Numbered from the stretch's first letter, positions 29,814-38,751 are shown. The stretch: 64,000 bases of DNA from Shewanella litorisediminis (GCF_016834455.1 NZ_CP069213.1:806501-870500); one strand, 5' to 3'. Notes: generated by a model not told the origin, from the letters alone. Program-made: numbers and translations.

Positions 29814-31262
29814 TCAGCTGTCGCTGCCGGTGTGAGCCCTGGCACCTTCACCGCTGCCGCCTTCACTGCGTGGGCGACGACGCACCCGGCGCTTGCGGTT
29901 ACGGGGTGCATCGCTCTTGGCACCGCCACGGGCGATATTGCCACGTTCTTCTTCCGGCGCTTCCACAAAGGACTGCCACCAGTTGGCGGTCTTTTGCAGA
30001 TTGCCACCCTCAATTTCGGCGCGCATCAGCAGCAAATCGTAACCGGCGCGGAACTTGGGGTTTTCCATCAGTTTAAAGGCTCGGGTGCCCTGGCTGCGCT
30101 CGAATCTGAGCTGCATTTGCCAGATATCCCGGGCCGGCACGCTGAAGCGCTTGGGCAACGAAATGGTCTGGCATTGCTGCTCGAGCACATCGCCCATGGC
30201 GGCAAAATAGGCATCGTACAGGCTCAGGCCACTCTCGTTGGCAATTTCTTCAGCGCGGCTTTTCAGCGGATACCACAGCAGGGCCGCATAGAAGAAGGCC
30301 GGTGTGACTGGCTTGTCTTCCATTACCCGGATGTCGGTATTGCGCATCACCAGATTCACCATGCGGGCACAGTGACCTTTTGGCGATTCGGCGATGGTGT
30401 CGGCCAGGAGCGGGAAAATCGGCGCAAACAGCTGATAATCCTGCATCATCTGATAGTTTGCCTGGCCCTTGCCCGCAAAAAACAGCTTGAGCACTTCTTC
30501 GTACATACGGGCGGCCGGAATATCGCGCAGCAGCGGCGCCAGCTTGCGGATTGGTGCGGCTGTTACCTCTTCGATACGCATCCCCAGCTTGGTGGCAAAG
30601 CGCACGGCGCGGATCATGCGAACCGGGTCTTCACGGTAGCGGGTCTCGGGATCGCCAATCAGGCGCAGTACGCCGTCGTTGAGATCTTCCATGCCGCCGC
30701 CATAGCTGCGGATAGAGTAATCGCTGATGTCGTAGTAAAGGGCGTTTACGGTAAAGTCGCGGCGTTCGGCGTCTTCATCGATAGAGCCGTACACGTTATC
30801 GCGCAGCAGGCGTCCCTCGGCATTGGCCTTGGAAATCTTGTCGCCGTCATCATTGCCGTGATGGCCACGGAAAGTAGCCACTTCAATCACGTCACGGCCA
30901 AATACGATGTGGGCCAAACGGAAACGGCGGCCGACCAAACGGCAGTTGCGGAACAACTTTTTGATGTCTTCCGGCGTGGCGTTGGTCACCACGTCAAAGT
31001 CTTTTGGCTCCAGGCCCAGCAGCAGATCGCGTACACCGCCACCCACCAAAAAGGCCTCATAACCCGCCTTGTTCAGGCGATAAAGCACCTTGAGCGCATT
31101 TTCACTGATGTTCTTGCGCGAGATGGTGTGGGCATTTCGGGGCGTGATGCTCAGACTCAGGCCCTGTGCATTGTCGGCACCCTGCTGAATCGATTCTGTC
31201 GTTGGATGCTGCTCGCCTTCGGCGAACAGTTGCTTACAGAACTGAGTGATACGGCGAAAAAT
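29814..31262 (-). CDS. pcnB: Poly(A) polymerase I, apparent AUU start
   Basis: A nucleotidyltransferase adding 3' poly(A) tails that promote RNA decay. From an ATT codon at 31260-31262 the frame gives 482 residues beginning (I/M)FRRITQFCKQLF, which lines up with the known E. coli PcnB N-terminus FTRVANFCRKVL; E. coli pcnB is established to start at AUU. AGAGGTG lies 4 bases upstream. The first ATG is only at 31088 and would cut off conserved ISRKNISENALKVLYR sequence. Further motifs: LVGGGVRDLLLG, DFDVVTNATPE, GRRFRLAHI. The C-terminal tail is Arg-rich, as in homologues. Confidence 0.93.
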   Translation of the reverse strand: MFRRITQFCKQLFAEGEQHPTTESIQQGADNAQGLSLSITPRNAHTISRKNISENALKVLYRLNKAGYEAFLVGGGVRDLLLGLEPKDFDVVTNATPEDIKKLFRNCRLVGRRFRLAHIVFGRDVIEVATFRGHHGNDDGDKISKANAEGRLLRDNVYGSIDEDAERRDFTVNALYYDISDYSIRSYGGGMEDLNDGVLRLIGDPETRYREDPVRMIRAVRFATKLGMRIEEVTAAPIRKLAPLLRDIPAARMYEEVLKLFFAGKGQANYQMMQDYQLFAPIFPLLADTIAESPKGHCARMVNLVMRNTDIRVMEDKPVTPAFFYAALLWYPLKSRAEEIANESGLSLYDAYFAAMGDVLEQQCQTISLPKRFSVPARDIWQMQLRFERSQGTRAFKLMENPKFRAGYDLLLMRAEIEGGNLQKTANWWQSFVEAPEEERGNIARGGAKSDAPRNRKRRVRRRPRSEGGSGEGARAHTGSDS

Positions 31263-31348
31263 GGTACACCTCTTGAGCTTAACTAGGGGTTAAAAATCTG
31301 GCGGCTATGATAACCCCAAACGGGGTGAATTGACAGTGTGCAGGCGCC

Positions 31349-32221
31349 TTAGGCACCACTGTCAATCAGGATTTCCCGCCGCCTTGGAATGCAGTCCACA
31401 GAAAAGTCCGCGACTGCCTGTGCCAGCAGGCTTTCGACGCTGTGCGCATTGGGTATTGGTTGGCCCAAAAACGCCAATGCGGCCTTGAGTGCAGGCAGGG
31501 GATTGCCCTTGTCCACCGGCGTGGCATGGTTTTGCTTCGACAGCTTGAATCCCACCTCGGTGCAGGCCAGTGGCAGGTGCATCCAGGCCGGCGCCTGATA
31601 GCCGAATTGATTGAACAGACTCAGTTGGCGGCAGCTTGCCTCAATCAGATCGGCGCCGCGCACCACCTCGGTAATGCCGGTTTCGGCATCGTCCATCACC
31701 ACTGCCAACTGATAGGCATAGAGGCCATCGCTGCGTTTGATGATAAAGTCTTCCGCGGCAAAGCTGTCAGGCATCTTTACCTCACCCATCAGGCCATCGT
31801 GAAAATGATTCACCCGGGCACGATTGACGATGCGTATGGCACCGCTTTGATGGCCGAGCTGGCGACAGCGTCCATCGTAAACCCCGCCCATGGTCTGAAT
31901 TTGCTTGCGACTGCACTGGCAAAAGTAGGCTTCACCGCTTGCCAGCAACGCATCGATTTTGGCCTGATAGGCTTCGGTGCGCTGGCTTTGGTACATCAGC
32001 TTGCCATCCCAGTGCAATCCAAAGGCGTCCAGGGTACGCAATATGTCGTCGGCGGCGCGGGGTACTTCCCGTGGCGGGTCTATGTCCTCGATGCGCACCA
32101 GCCACTGTCCGTCCTGACTGCGGGCGCGCAGGTAGCTGCCCAGCGCGGCAATCAGCGAGCCAAAGTGCAGAGAGCCAGAGGGAGAGGGGGCAAAACGGCC
32201 AATGTAGGGAGGATAAGACAT
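31349..32221 (-). CDS. gluQ: Glutamyl-Q tRNA(Asp) synthetase
   Basis: About 290 residues from ATG 32221 (MSYPPYIGRFAPSPSG). A truncated GluRS paralogue without anticodon-binding domain that glutamylates queuosine-34 of tRNA(Asp). HIGH-type motif PSGSLHFGSLIAALGSY, a zinc site (CQCS...Y...C in FCQCSRKQIQ and DGRCRQLGH) and the KLSKQN motif are present. It lies between dksA and pcnB, the classic order. Confidence 0.96.
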   Translation of the reverse strand: MSYPPYIGRFAPSPSGSLHFGSLIAALGSYLRARSQDGQWLVRIEDIDPPREVPRAADDILRTLDAFGLHWDGKLMYQSQRTEAYQAKIDALLASGEAYFCQCSRKQIQTMGGVYDGRCRQLGHQSGAIRIVNRARVNHFHDGLMGEVKMPDSFAAEDFIIKRSDGLYAYQLAVVMDDAETGITEVVRGADLIEASCRQLSLFNQFGYQAPAWMHLPLACTEVGFKLSKQNHATPVDKGNPLPALKAALAFLGQPIPNAHSVESLLAQAVADFSVDCIPRRREILIDSGA

Positions 32222-32250
32222 GGCGCTGTTAACAGGTTCCTGAAATGCCA

Positions 32251-32270
32251 AGCGGGGCCTGAGCCCCGCT
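32251..32270 (-). terminator. Hairpin between dksA and gluQ
   Basis: Perfect 8-bp stem AGCGGGGC / GCCCCGCT with a 4-base loop, 23 bp beyond the dksA stop. The T-run after it on the minus strand is poor, so it may be a weak terminator or an attenuating/processing hairpin before gluQ. Confidence 0.5.
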
Positions 32271-32292
32271 TTCGAATTGCAGTGGATGGGGA

Positions 32293-32736
32293 TTACCCGG
32301 CCATCTGCCTTTCTTTGATCTCTGCCAGCGTTTTACAGTCGATGCAGAGATCGGCCGTTGGGCGGGCTTCGAGACGGCGAATGCCAATTTCCACGCCGCA
32401 AGAGTCGCAGAAACCGAAGTCATCATCTTCGATTCTCTGCAGCGTCTTTTCAATCTTCTTGATGAGTTTACGTTCTCTGTCGCGGGCACGCAGCTCCAGA
32501 CTGAACTCCTCTTCCTGAGCAGCTCTGTCGACTGGATCGGGGAAATTGGCGGCTTCGTCCTGCATATGCGAAAGGGTGCGATCGACTTCTTCACGCAGCT
32601 GGTTGCGCCAGGCTTCAAGTATCTTCTTGAAATGGCCCAACTGCTTGTCGTTCATATACTCCTCACCAGGTTGCTCCTGGTAAGGCGCTACACCTGCGAT
32701 AGCGAGTACGCCAAGTTTTTTAGTGCCTTCAGGCAT
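32293..32736 (-). CDS. dksA: RNA polymerase-binding transcription factor DksA
   Basis: A 147-residue DksA from ATG 32736. It enters the RNA polymerase secondary channel and, with ppGpp, reprograms rRNA and amino-acid promoters. Coiled coil with tip acids in [17 protein letters not shown], and the zinc finger CDSCGVEIG...CIDC. N-terminal [20 protein letters not shown] is typical of Shewanella/Vibrio DksA. Confidence 0.98.
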   Translation of the reverse strand: MPEGTKKLGVLAIAGVAPYQEQPGEEYMNDKQLGHFKKILEAWRNQLREEVDRTLSHMQDEAANFPDPVDRAAQEEEFSLELRARDRERKLIKKIEKTLQRIEDDDFGFCDSCGVEIGIRRLEARPTADLCIDCKTLAEIKERQMAG

Positions 32737-32894
32737 AACGCATCTCCTGTATTCTTTGCGTTGTTCGGGCGTCACTTAGAACGGCCGCTATCTATATCAA
32801 AATAAAACAAGTGAGGCAAACATTTTACATGAGCGCCTGTTAATTCTTTGATGATGTCCGCTAATCGGCCGATTTTCAAATTTTAAGCGCCGAT

Positions 32895-33608
32895 TTACCC
32901 AGCGCACGGGTGGAAAGGTATCGGTATGTTTAACTGCAAGCCGTTGTTATTCATCATACATCCATAAGCCAGCACTTCAACACCCGCCGCCATGGCTTCC
33001 CGGAGCAGCGCGGCATATTTGGGGTCTATCGCCTCGGCTGGGGCCACCCTGTGGATCCCCTGATGTTGCACTACAAACAGCAGCACCGCCCGGTAGCCCT
33101 GACGTTTCATTTCCATCAGTTCCCGCAGGTGCTTTTGCCCACGGGTGGATACCGCATCGGGAAAGAGCCCCCAGTCCTTATCCAGCAGGGTGCAACTTTT
33201 GACTTCTATATAGCAGTCGGGCGTTGGCCCGCCGCTGAGCAGCAGGTCGATACGGCTGTTCTCATTGCCATACTTCACTTCGCGGCGGATTAGCGGGTAG
33301 CCCTGAAGCTCAGTTATCTGCCCCAGCCCAATGGCTTCTTCGGCAAGCTGATTGGCCCGCGCCGTGTTAATGCCAATCAGATTGCCCCGGTCATCTTCGG
33401 CCAGCTCCCAGGTGAGGGCGTACTTGCGCTTGGGGTTATCCGAGGTGGAAAACCACACCCGCTTGCCCGGATACAGGCAGTTTTTCATCGAGCCGGTATT
33501 GGGGCAGTGCAGGGTTATCTGGCTGCCATCATCCAGGGTCACATCGGCTAAAAACCGTTTATAGCGGGTGATGAGCACAGCGCTGGACAGGGGGGCTGCG
33601 TATTCCAT
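32895..33608 (-). CDS. sfsA: Sugar fermentation stimulation protein A
   Basis: A 237-residue SfsA from ATG 33608; the frame is open upstream but without similarity, and homologues are about 234 residues. Motifs: [21 protein letters not shown] and RIDLLLSG...[12 protein letters not shown], the last resembling a nuclease-like PD-(D/E)xK core. Biochemical role is not settled; the E. coli gene was isolated for effects on maltose metabolism. The 300 bp up to pepB should hold divergent promoters; no gene is seen there. Confidence 0.95.
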   Translation of the reverse strand: MEYAAPLSSAVLITRYKRFLADVTLDDGSQITLHCPNTGSMKNCLYPGKRVWFSTSDNPKRKYALTWELAEDDRGNLIGINTARANQLAEEAIGLGQITELQGYPLIRREVKYGNENSRIDLLLSGGPTPDCYIEVKSCTLLDKDWGLFPDAVSTRGQKHLRELMEMKRQGYRAVLLFVVQHQGIHRVAPAEAIDPKYAALLREAMAAGVEVLAYGCMMNNNGLQLNIPIPFHPCAG

Positions 33609-33908
33609 GGCATCTCCTTTGGCCGGGCAGTGGCTGCTGTAACTGGCGGCACCGTTACGGGCGACACTGCCACAGGCACCGATTGGGGCGCAAAAGCTGG
33701 CAGTGTACTGTAAAAGCAACGTCATGTCCCTGTATCGGCGTGCAGAGTCCCGGCACCGTTTTTTACAGCCCGCCGTGTCGAAACCCCGGGGCCACTTTAA
33801 GCGCCTTGGCCTTCTGGGGTACACTCGTGGCATATCGCCTGCTTCAAGCGCAATGCTTCGGGCACAGTGTTTCTAGCCGGCGCCAATAACACAGAAAAAG
33901 GAAGCAAG

Positions 33909-35192
33909 ATGACACAAGCCATGCGTGTAACCCTCACCCAGGAAGCCCCGGCAGCCCATTGGGGCAAGGCCGACATCACATTCGAAGGCAATCTGGCCCG
34001 CATCCATCTGCAGGGCGCCGATGCCCTGCGTCAAATCCAGATGGCCGCCCGCAAACTGCGCAGTCAGGGCATTGCCAGCGCCGCGCTGGAAGGCGAGGGC
34101 TGGGATCTTAATCGCCAGTGGGTGTTTGCTCAGGGCTTTGTGACCGCCAAAGCGGGTTGGGACATCAGCTGGACCGGCGATGAGGCCACCCAGAGCGAAC
34201 TGGCTTCGCGCATGGAAGCTGCCCGCTTTGTGCGCCAGCTCACCAACGAGACCCCGGAAAACCTGTCACCGGTGAAACTGGCCACCCAGGCCGGTCACTG
34301 GATTAAAGAACTCGGTGGCGACAAGGTGAGCTTTCGCATCATCGAAGGCGAGCAACTGCTGGAAGAGCAGTGGATTGGTATCCATGCCGTTGGCCGTGGC
34401 AGCGAGCGTCCACCGGCGATGCTGGAGCTGGACTATAACCCGCTGGGCGCCGATGCCCCTGTGTCTGTGGCATTGGTTGGCAAGGGCATTACCTTCGACT
34501 CAGGCGGCTACAGCCTCAAGGCCAGCGAAGGCATGCTCAATATGAAGTGCGATATGGGCGGCGCTGCCACCATCACCGGCGCGCTGGGGCTGGCCATCAA
34601 AAATGGCCTGAGCAAGCGGGTGAAGCTGTTCCTGTGCTGCGCCGAAAACCTGGTCAGCGGCCGTGCCTATAAGCTTGGCGATATCCTCACCTACAAAAAC
34701 GGCGTGACCGTGGAAGTGGTCAACACAGACGCCGAAGGCCGCCTGGTGCTGGCCGACGGCCTGCAGGCCGCCTCTGCCACAGGCGCACCCCTGATTATCG
34801 ATGCCGCCACCCTCACAGGCGCCGCCGTGATGGCCGTGGGCGGTAACTACAACGCCATCTTCTCGCCCGACGAAGCCGTGATTGCGCTGACCCGTGAAAA
34901 GGCCCGCAGCGTGGCCGAGCGGGTATGGCCACTGCCGCTGGACCCATGGCACAAAGACATGTGCCCATCGGCCTATGCCGATACCGCCAACAGCCGTCCG
35001 GTGAAGGGCGGCGGCGCCGGTGGTGCCTCCAATGCTGCGGGCTTCCTGTGGCGCTTTGTACGCGACGATGCCAAGTGGCTGCACATGGACCTTGCCGGCT
35101 CCTTTGAAGACAGCGCAGGAGCGCTGTGGGCCGCCGGTGCCACCACCCACGGTGTGCTCACCCTGGCCGCGCTGATTAAAGACGCCGACTAA
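33909..35192 (+). CDS. pepB: Peptidase B (M17 leucyl aminopeptidase family)
   Basis: A 427-residue cytosolic aminopeptidase from ATG 33909 (MTQAMRVTLT), the same length as E. coli PepB. Two-metal active site: VALVGKGITFDSGGYSLK (Lys and Asp ligands), MKCDMGGAATITGAL and the family signature [14 protein letters not shown]. It hydrolyses N-terminal residues during peptide turnover. A second M17 enzyme, pepA, lies at 47.6-49.1 kb. It ends at a strong bidirectional terminator. Confidence 0.95.
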   Translation: MTQAMRVTLTQEAPAAHWGKADITFEGNLARIHLQGADALRQIQMAARKLRSQGIASAALEGEGWDLNRQWVFAQGFVTAKAGWDISWTGDEATQSELASRMEAARFVRQLTNETPENLSPVKLATQAGHWIKELGGDKVSFRIIEGEQLLEEQWIGIHAVGRGSERPPAMLELDYNPLGADAPVSVALVGKGITFDSGGYSLKASEGMLNMKCDMGGAATITGALGLAIKNGLSKRVKLFLCCAENLVSGRAYKLGDILTYKNGVTVEVVNTDAEGRLVLADGLQAASATGAPLIIDAATLTGAAVMAVGGNYNAIFSPDEAVIALTREKARSVAERVWPLPLDPWHKDMCPSAYADTANSRPVKGGGAGGASNAAGFLWRFVRDDAKWLHMDLAGSFEDSAGALWAAGATTHGVLTLAALIKDAD

Positions 35193-35220
35193 CGGCGGAT
35201 TTGGCGGTTAAACGCCCACC

Positions 35221-35245
35221 AAAAAGGCCGCTATGCGGCCTTTTT
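35221..35245. terminator. Bidirectional terminator between pepB and the diguanylate cyclase gene
   Basis: AAAAAGGCCGC-TAT-GCGGCCTTTTT: near-perfect stem with T-runs on both strands between two convergent genes. Confidence 0.9.
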
Positions 35246-35303
35246 GCTTGACTCACGTACAGGAGCTGGACGCTCAGGTCGTTTCCTGCGGCCTTGCCGT
35301 TAC

Positions 35304-37073
35304 TTATACCGTTTCCTGCGGCGTTGACGGCACGGATTGGCTGGTAGAGTAGCACTGTACCTGATTGCGGCCCTGCTGTTTGGCGCTGTACATGGCCTTG
35401 TCGGCCTGGGCCATCAGCTTGTCGAGGGAATAGCCCGCCCTGGTGTTGTCGGTTACCCCAAAGCTGGCGGTCAGCACAAAGGCGTGTCCCGAAGCCGAGG
35501 TATCCACGCCTCTCAGAGCCTGACACATGGCATTGGCCAGTTCGGTGGCATGCTTGAGGTCGCACTCGGGCAGCAGCAGGCAAAACTCTTCGCCGCCAAT
35601 ACGGCCAAAAATCTCATATTCCCGCACCTGCTGCTTGCAGATCCTGGCCACTTCTTTCAGTGCCCAGTCGCCGGTGGCATGGCCGAGGCTGTCGTTAATC
35701 TGCTTGAATTTGTCCACATCCAGCAGAATACAGCTGATGGGGGCTTTGAGGGTTTTGGCGTATTCCACCGCGCTTAGGGACACCTGGGTAAAGTGGCCAC
35801 GGCTGAACAGCCCGGTAAGATTGTCAAATTCGGCCAGTTGCCTGAGGCGCTTTTGGCTCTGCCAGGAATGCCAGCCCCAGGTGCCGAGCCCCAGGGCAAT
35901 ACAAAAGAGCACGGCAATCAGCAGGCGGTTATTGAAGGCCTGCGCCTGATCCAGCTGCTGCTGCACTTTCAGGAGTTTATTCTGCTCATCCAGCAGACTT
36001 ATCTTGTTTTGCTGTTCCAGGCTCTGGTGCTGGGCCAACTGAAACGCCAGTGTCTTGGTCTTCACCTCGTCCAGATAGGCCTTGTCGGCCTCGGCGTACT
36101 TGATATAGGCCTCCAGCGCCGCCTCACTGTTGCCGCGGCTACTGTGGTAGTCAAACAGCACCTTGTTGGCACGAATAAGGGCTTCCAGCGCATTGGCCGC
36201 CGCCGGGGATTGGCTCACCGCCAATGCCTGTTGATAGGCTTGTTCCTGCTGCCCCAGCTCCCAGTTGGCCCTGGCCTGCAGGCTCTGATAAATGGTTATT
36301 ACAGGAGCATATTTGGCGGACATTACCAAAGCTTCGTTTTCATCCAACAATGCCTTAGCGGCCAAGGGTTGGTTATCGGTTTCGAGCAAGAATTGGGCGT
36401 AAAGGCGGATGATAACGGCCTGCATAACTTTTTCACCGGCAGCTTCACAGGTAGATATCCCTTTCTCAAAAAGTCGCTTTAATACATCAAGACTACTGCC
36501 CAAATGAACCAAAGATTCAAATTCCAGTTGTTCTGCAAAGCACTGATTACGAGGTTCTTTATAGCCATTTCGTAATTTTGTACTGTATTCCAAGCCTAAG
36601 GAATACTGACCCAATTGATTATAAAATATTGCTGGAATTACAGTAGCACTGAGCTGTATATCGTAATTTTCAATTGATGGAGCCAGCGTCAATACGGAAT
36701 TAAGTACTTGTAATCCATCATTCCAGCGTCGTTGGATTGCATAGGCATTGATAAGTGTGAGCAATGCGCGGAACTGAATTTCTTGGTTAACAGCGTTTTT
36801 GGACAATCTTTCTTGTGTTTCAAGAGCTGTGGGAAAATCACCTTTAAACATGAGCTCATAGGCTTGGAGATATTCCAAATAGTCCAGCTCAGCCTGATTT
36901 AACTCTTTTCTATGTAGTTCTAAATTGCTTAATTTCAAACTGAAAGCTTCTGGATCACTGGAACGTATCTGATCTGCAGTTTTAAGCTCAGCTTTCCAGT
37001 CCTCGGCACAAGCGAAATTGCAGATTGCCTGGATAAACCAGGCAACTACCAGCAAGCGGTACTTTTTAAGCAC
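35304..37073 (-). CDS. TPR-containing transmembrane diguanylate cyclase
   Basis: From a GTG at 37073 (MLKKYRLLVVAWFIQAICNFACA, a neat signal peptide; ATGs at 37115 and 37181 are alternatives) it gives about 590 residues. The N-terminal half is helical with TPR-like repeats and should be periplasmic; a coiled coil and one membrane segment (RLLIAVLFCIALGLGTWGW) follow, then a GGDEF domain with active GRIGGEEFCLLLPE and DVDKFKQINDSLGHATGD. The inhibitory RxxD site reads REYE, so feedback control may be lost. It makes c-di-GMP. The start overlaps the borosin-type precursor gene by 8 bp. The sensor half (about 36310-37060) is distinctly AT-richer than the GGDEF half. Confidence 0.88.
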   Translation of the reverse strand: MLKKYRLLVVAWFIQAICNFACAEDWKAELKTADQIRSSDPEAFSLKLSNLELHRKELNQAELDYLEYLQAYELMFKGDFPTALETQERLSKNAVNQEIQFRALLTLINAYAIQRRWNDGLQVLNSVLTLAPSIENYDIQLSATVIPAIFYNQLGQYSLGLEYSTKLRNGYKEPRNQCFAEQLEFESLVHLGSSLDVLKRLFEKGISTCEAAGEKVMQAVIIRLYAQFLLETDNQPLAAKALLDENEALVMSAKYAPVITIYQSLQARANWELGQQEQAYQQALAVSQSPAAANALEALIRANKVLFDYHSSRGNSEAALEAYIKYAEADKAYLDEVKTKTLAFQLAQHQSLEQQNKISLLDEQNKLLKVQQQLDQAQAFNNRLLIAVLFCIALGLGTWGWHSWQSQKRLRQLAEFDNLTGLFSRGHFTQVSLSAVEYAKTLKAPISCILLDVDKFKQINDSLGHATGDWALKEVARICKQQVREYEIFGRIGGEEFCLLLPECDLKHATELANAMCQALRGVDTSASGHAFVLTASFGVTDNTRAGYSLDKLMAQADKAMYSAKQQGRNQVQCYSTSQSVPSTPQETV

Positions 37074-37305
37074 AGGCAGAGATTTCTTCTTTGGCTGGGG
37101 CGTCGTCCTGCTCATTTTCACTCTGATCGTTGTCATCTTCTGCCGGAAACAATGCACACACAATCTTGGGAGCCACATCAAGCTCGTCCTTCAGGGCTTC
37201 GATGTCTTTGGCCTCGAACATGGCGGCGATGTGGGCTGGCAGGGCATCGAGCGAAACGGCAGTGTTGGTGCCAATTTTTGCCAGAATTTCAACAGCTTGA
37301 TTCAT
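37066..37305 (-). CDS. Candidate split-borosin RiPP precursor peptide
   Basis: A 79-residue protein from ATG 37305, preceded by AAGGAAGAAAAG. Residues 1-45 form predicted short helices (VEILAKIGTNTAVS, LPAHIAAMFEAKDIEALKDEL), resembling the borosin-binding domain of SonA, whose VMTGDMEKLK helix lines up with MFEAKDIEALK. Residues 46-55 (APKIVCALFP) are a hydrophobic candidate core, and 56-79 form an acidic tail ending ISACA. It lies 16 bp after the gene for a SonM-like N-methyltransferase, the arrangement known for split borosins. Precursor role is inferred from context and pattern; the methylated residues and the final product are unknown. Confidence 0.72.
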   Translation of the reverse strand: MNQAVEILAKIGTNTAVSLDALPAHIAAMFEAKDIEALKDELDVAPKIVCALFPAEDDNDQSENEQDDAPAKEEISACA

Positions 37306-37321
37306 CTTTTCTTCCTTATGG

Positions 37322-38161
37322 TTATTTCGCTTTTTTGCGTGAAAAAGGCAGCACGGTGGCGCCCTGTTGGGTTCCTTGCGTTTGTGTGTCTGCCAGTGCT
37401 TGCAGGCGGGCACGCATCTGGCTGTTGGGCGTGAGCGGCCGGCTTGGGGGCAGCACCAGGGTGGTGTGCAGCTCCAGTTTGGCCTGGGGCAGGGCACTTA
37501 ATGGCAGGCGCTCGATACGGGTACGGTGCAGCGCAGTGGTGGCGGCCTCGTAGAGGATGCACTGGTGATCAAGCGGGTAGTCCTGGCTTAAGAGTTCAAC
37601 CAAGAGCTCGCGCTCGGCGCTGCCGGTGGGGCGAATGCCCAGGGTCAGGTCACCGGCCAGTGCAGGTTGCCACAGCACCAGGAGTGCGCCTGGGTCGATT
37701 CGGCGCTGATACAGCATCAGCTGGGTGGTTTCAAAGTGTTGGCAGCCGGTCTTGCCGGGGTCCAGCCCTAAATCGGCATAGAGGCAATCTTCGGCAGAAA
37801 TGCCGGGGATCATCCGCGCATCGAAGCCTTCGGCGCGGGCGGTGGCAATGGCCTCGTGGGGCGCCTTGGCGAAAATACCGGGGTGACCATAAAAGGCGCC
37901 TACCACCTTTTTACCCAAACGCACCTCAGTGAGCATGGCATCGACCATCTCCTTGTAGGTGAGGTTGCGGGATTTACCATCGGCGTAGTGCTGTTGCAGG
38001 CTGCGGGTATCCTTGGCGAGCCCCTCAATCCAGAGTTCGGTAAAGCCGTCTGACATGCCGCTGAATACCACATCGGCCTGTTCAATCAGGTTTTGGGCGA
38101 GGGGGCTTAGGTGTCCGCCCAGCAAGATACCGGTGCCGACACAAACGAGACTTCCGGGCAT
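37322..38161 (-). CDS. SonM-like peptide backbone alpha-N-methyltransferase (split borosin)
   Basis: A 279-residue protein of the tetrapyrrole-methylase fold from ATG 38161 (a GTG two codons upstream is possible). It resembles S. oneidensis SonM from memory: GSLVCVGTG at the N-terminus, ADVVFSGMSDGF, YGHPGIFAKAPH, MIPGISAEDCLYADLGLDPG, LLVLWQPALAGD and RIERLPLSALPQA. Residues equivalent to SonM Tyr58, Arg67, Tyr71 and Tyr93, implicated in catalysis, appear to be kept as Tyr59, Arg65, Tyr69 and Tyr91. Such enzymes iteratively methylate backbone amides of a separate precursor with AdoMet. A true corrin/porphyrin methylase is less likely: the gene is far from the cob operon and sits beside a small precursor-like gene. 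Confidence 0.85.
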   Translation of the reverse strand: MPGSLVCVGTGILLGGHLSPLAQNLIEQADVVFSGMSDGFTELWIEGLAKDTRSLQQHYADGKSRNLTYKEMVDAMLTEVRLGKKVVGAFYGHPGIFAKAPHEAIATARAEGFDARMIPGISAEDCLYADLGLDPGKTGCQHFETTQLMLYQRRIDPGALLVLWQPALAGDLTLGIRPTGSAERELLVELLSQDYPLDHQCILYEAATTALHRTRIERLPLSALPQAKLELHTTLVLPPSRPLTPNSQMRARLQALADTQTQGTQQGATVLPFSRKKAK

Positions 38162-38229
38162 GGTCACTTTAGTTCGGTGTTCTTAGCGGGCTAAGTTAAC
38201 AGGATGTGTCTGAATTGGAAACTCCTGAT

Positions 38230-38739
38230 TTACCGAGTTTTGCGTCTGGTGCACTCAAGATAACCGGGAAAATCAGCCGAGGGTTGTGGCTTGCTGAAGT
38301 GGGTTTTGCGGGTAATACGCAAGGATGCCTGATGTTCGGCCTGGAACTTTGCGTATATGCCTTTGATTTCGTCACGCTCCAGAGCATCAGCGCAGACGAG
38401 CTCCATGGCTTCGGGGATATATCCCTTGCCGTAAAATGCAGGCAGGCTGAGGGCACCGATTTCCAGCCATCCCTGATATTCCCCTTTCATGCGGGTCAGG
38501 GATATCACCCCCACAGCGGTTGCCTGCGCCGCCGTGGTGATTTTCCAGCAGTACATTTTCGGCGGCTGCGCCTGGGTTTGACGCAGTATGATATCGAATA
38601 TCCGGTTGGCCGCCTCGACAGACTGGGGCTCGGCGACAAAGGTCATTACCTGTGCATCGGTATTGAGCGCCACCACAAGCGCTCTGTCGCTGGTGTCTAT
38701 GGGGATCAGGGTGAGCCTTTCACTCATCAGTTGTTTCAT
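38230..38739 (-). CDS. GNAT-family N-acetyltransferase
   Basis: A 169-residue protein of the RimJ/RimL-like acetyltransferase type: N-terminal SERLTLIPIDTSD, central TAVGVISLTRM, LEIGALSLPAFYGKGYIPEAM with the acetyl-CoA-binding loop FYGKGY. The C-terminus SADFPGYLECTRRKTR is basic. It lies on the same strand between the pepsin-like protease (63 bp upstream) and the SonM-like enzyme (68 bp downstream). The substrate is unknown; a role on the RiPP, the ribosome or a small molecule is equally open. Confidence 0.82.
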   Translation of the reverse strand: MKQLMSERLTLIPIDTSDRALVVALNTDAQVMTFVAEPQSVEAANRIFDIILRQTQAQPPKMYCWKITTAAQATAVGVISLTRMKGEYQGWLEIGALSLPAFYGKGYIPEAMELVCADALERDEIKGIYAKFQAEHQASLRITRKTHFSKPQPSADFPGYLECTRRKTR

Positions 38740-38751
38740 GGCGTTGCTTTA

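Noticed and set aside
29832..31286. 484-codon plus-strand frame opposite pcnB
   Set aside because: Entirely antisense to pcnB, whose conserved motifs run the full length; no motif in the antisense product.
37322..38161. Assignment as a precorrin or uroporphyrin methyltransferase of the cobalamin pathway
   Set aside because: Same fold, but the gene is 18 kb from the cob operon, adjoins a precursor-like gene and carries the SonM-type catalytic residues.
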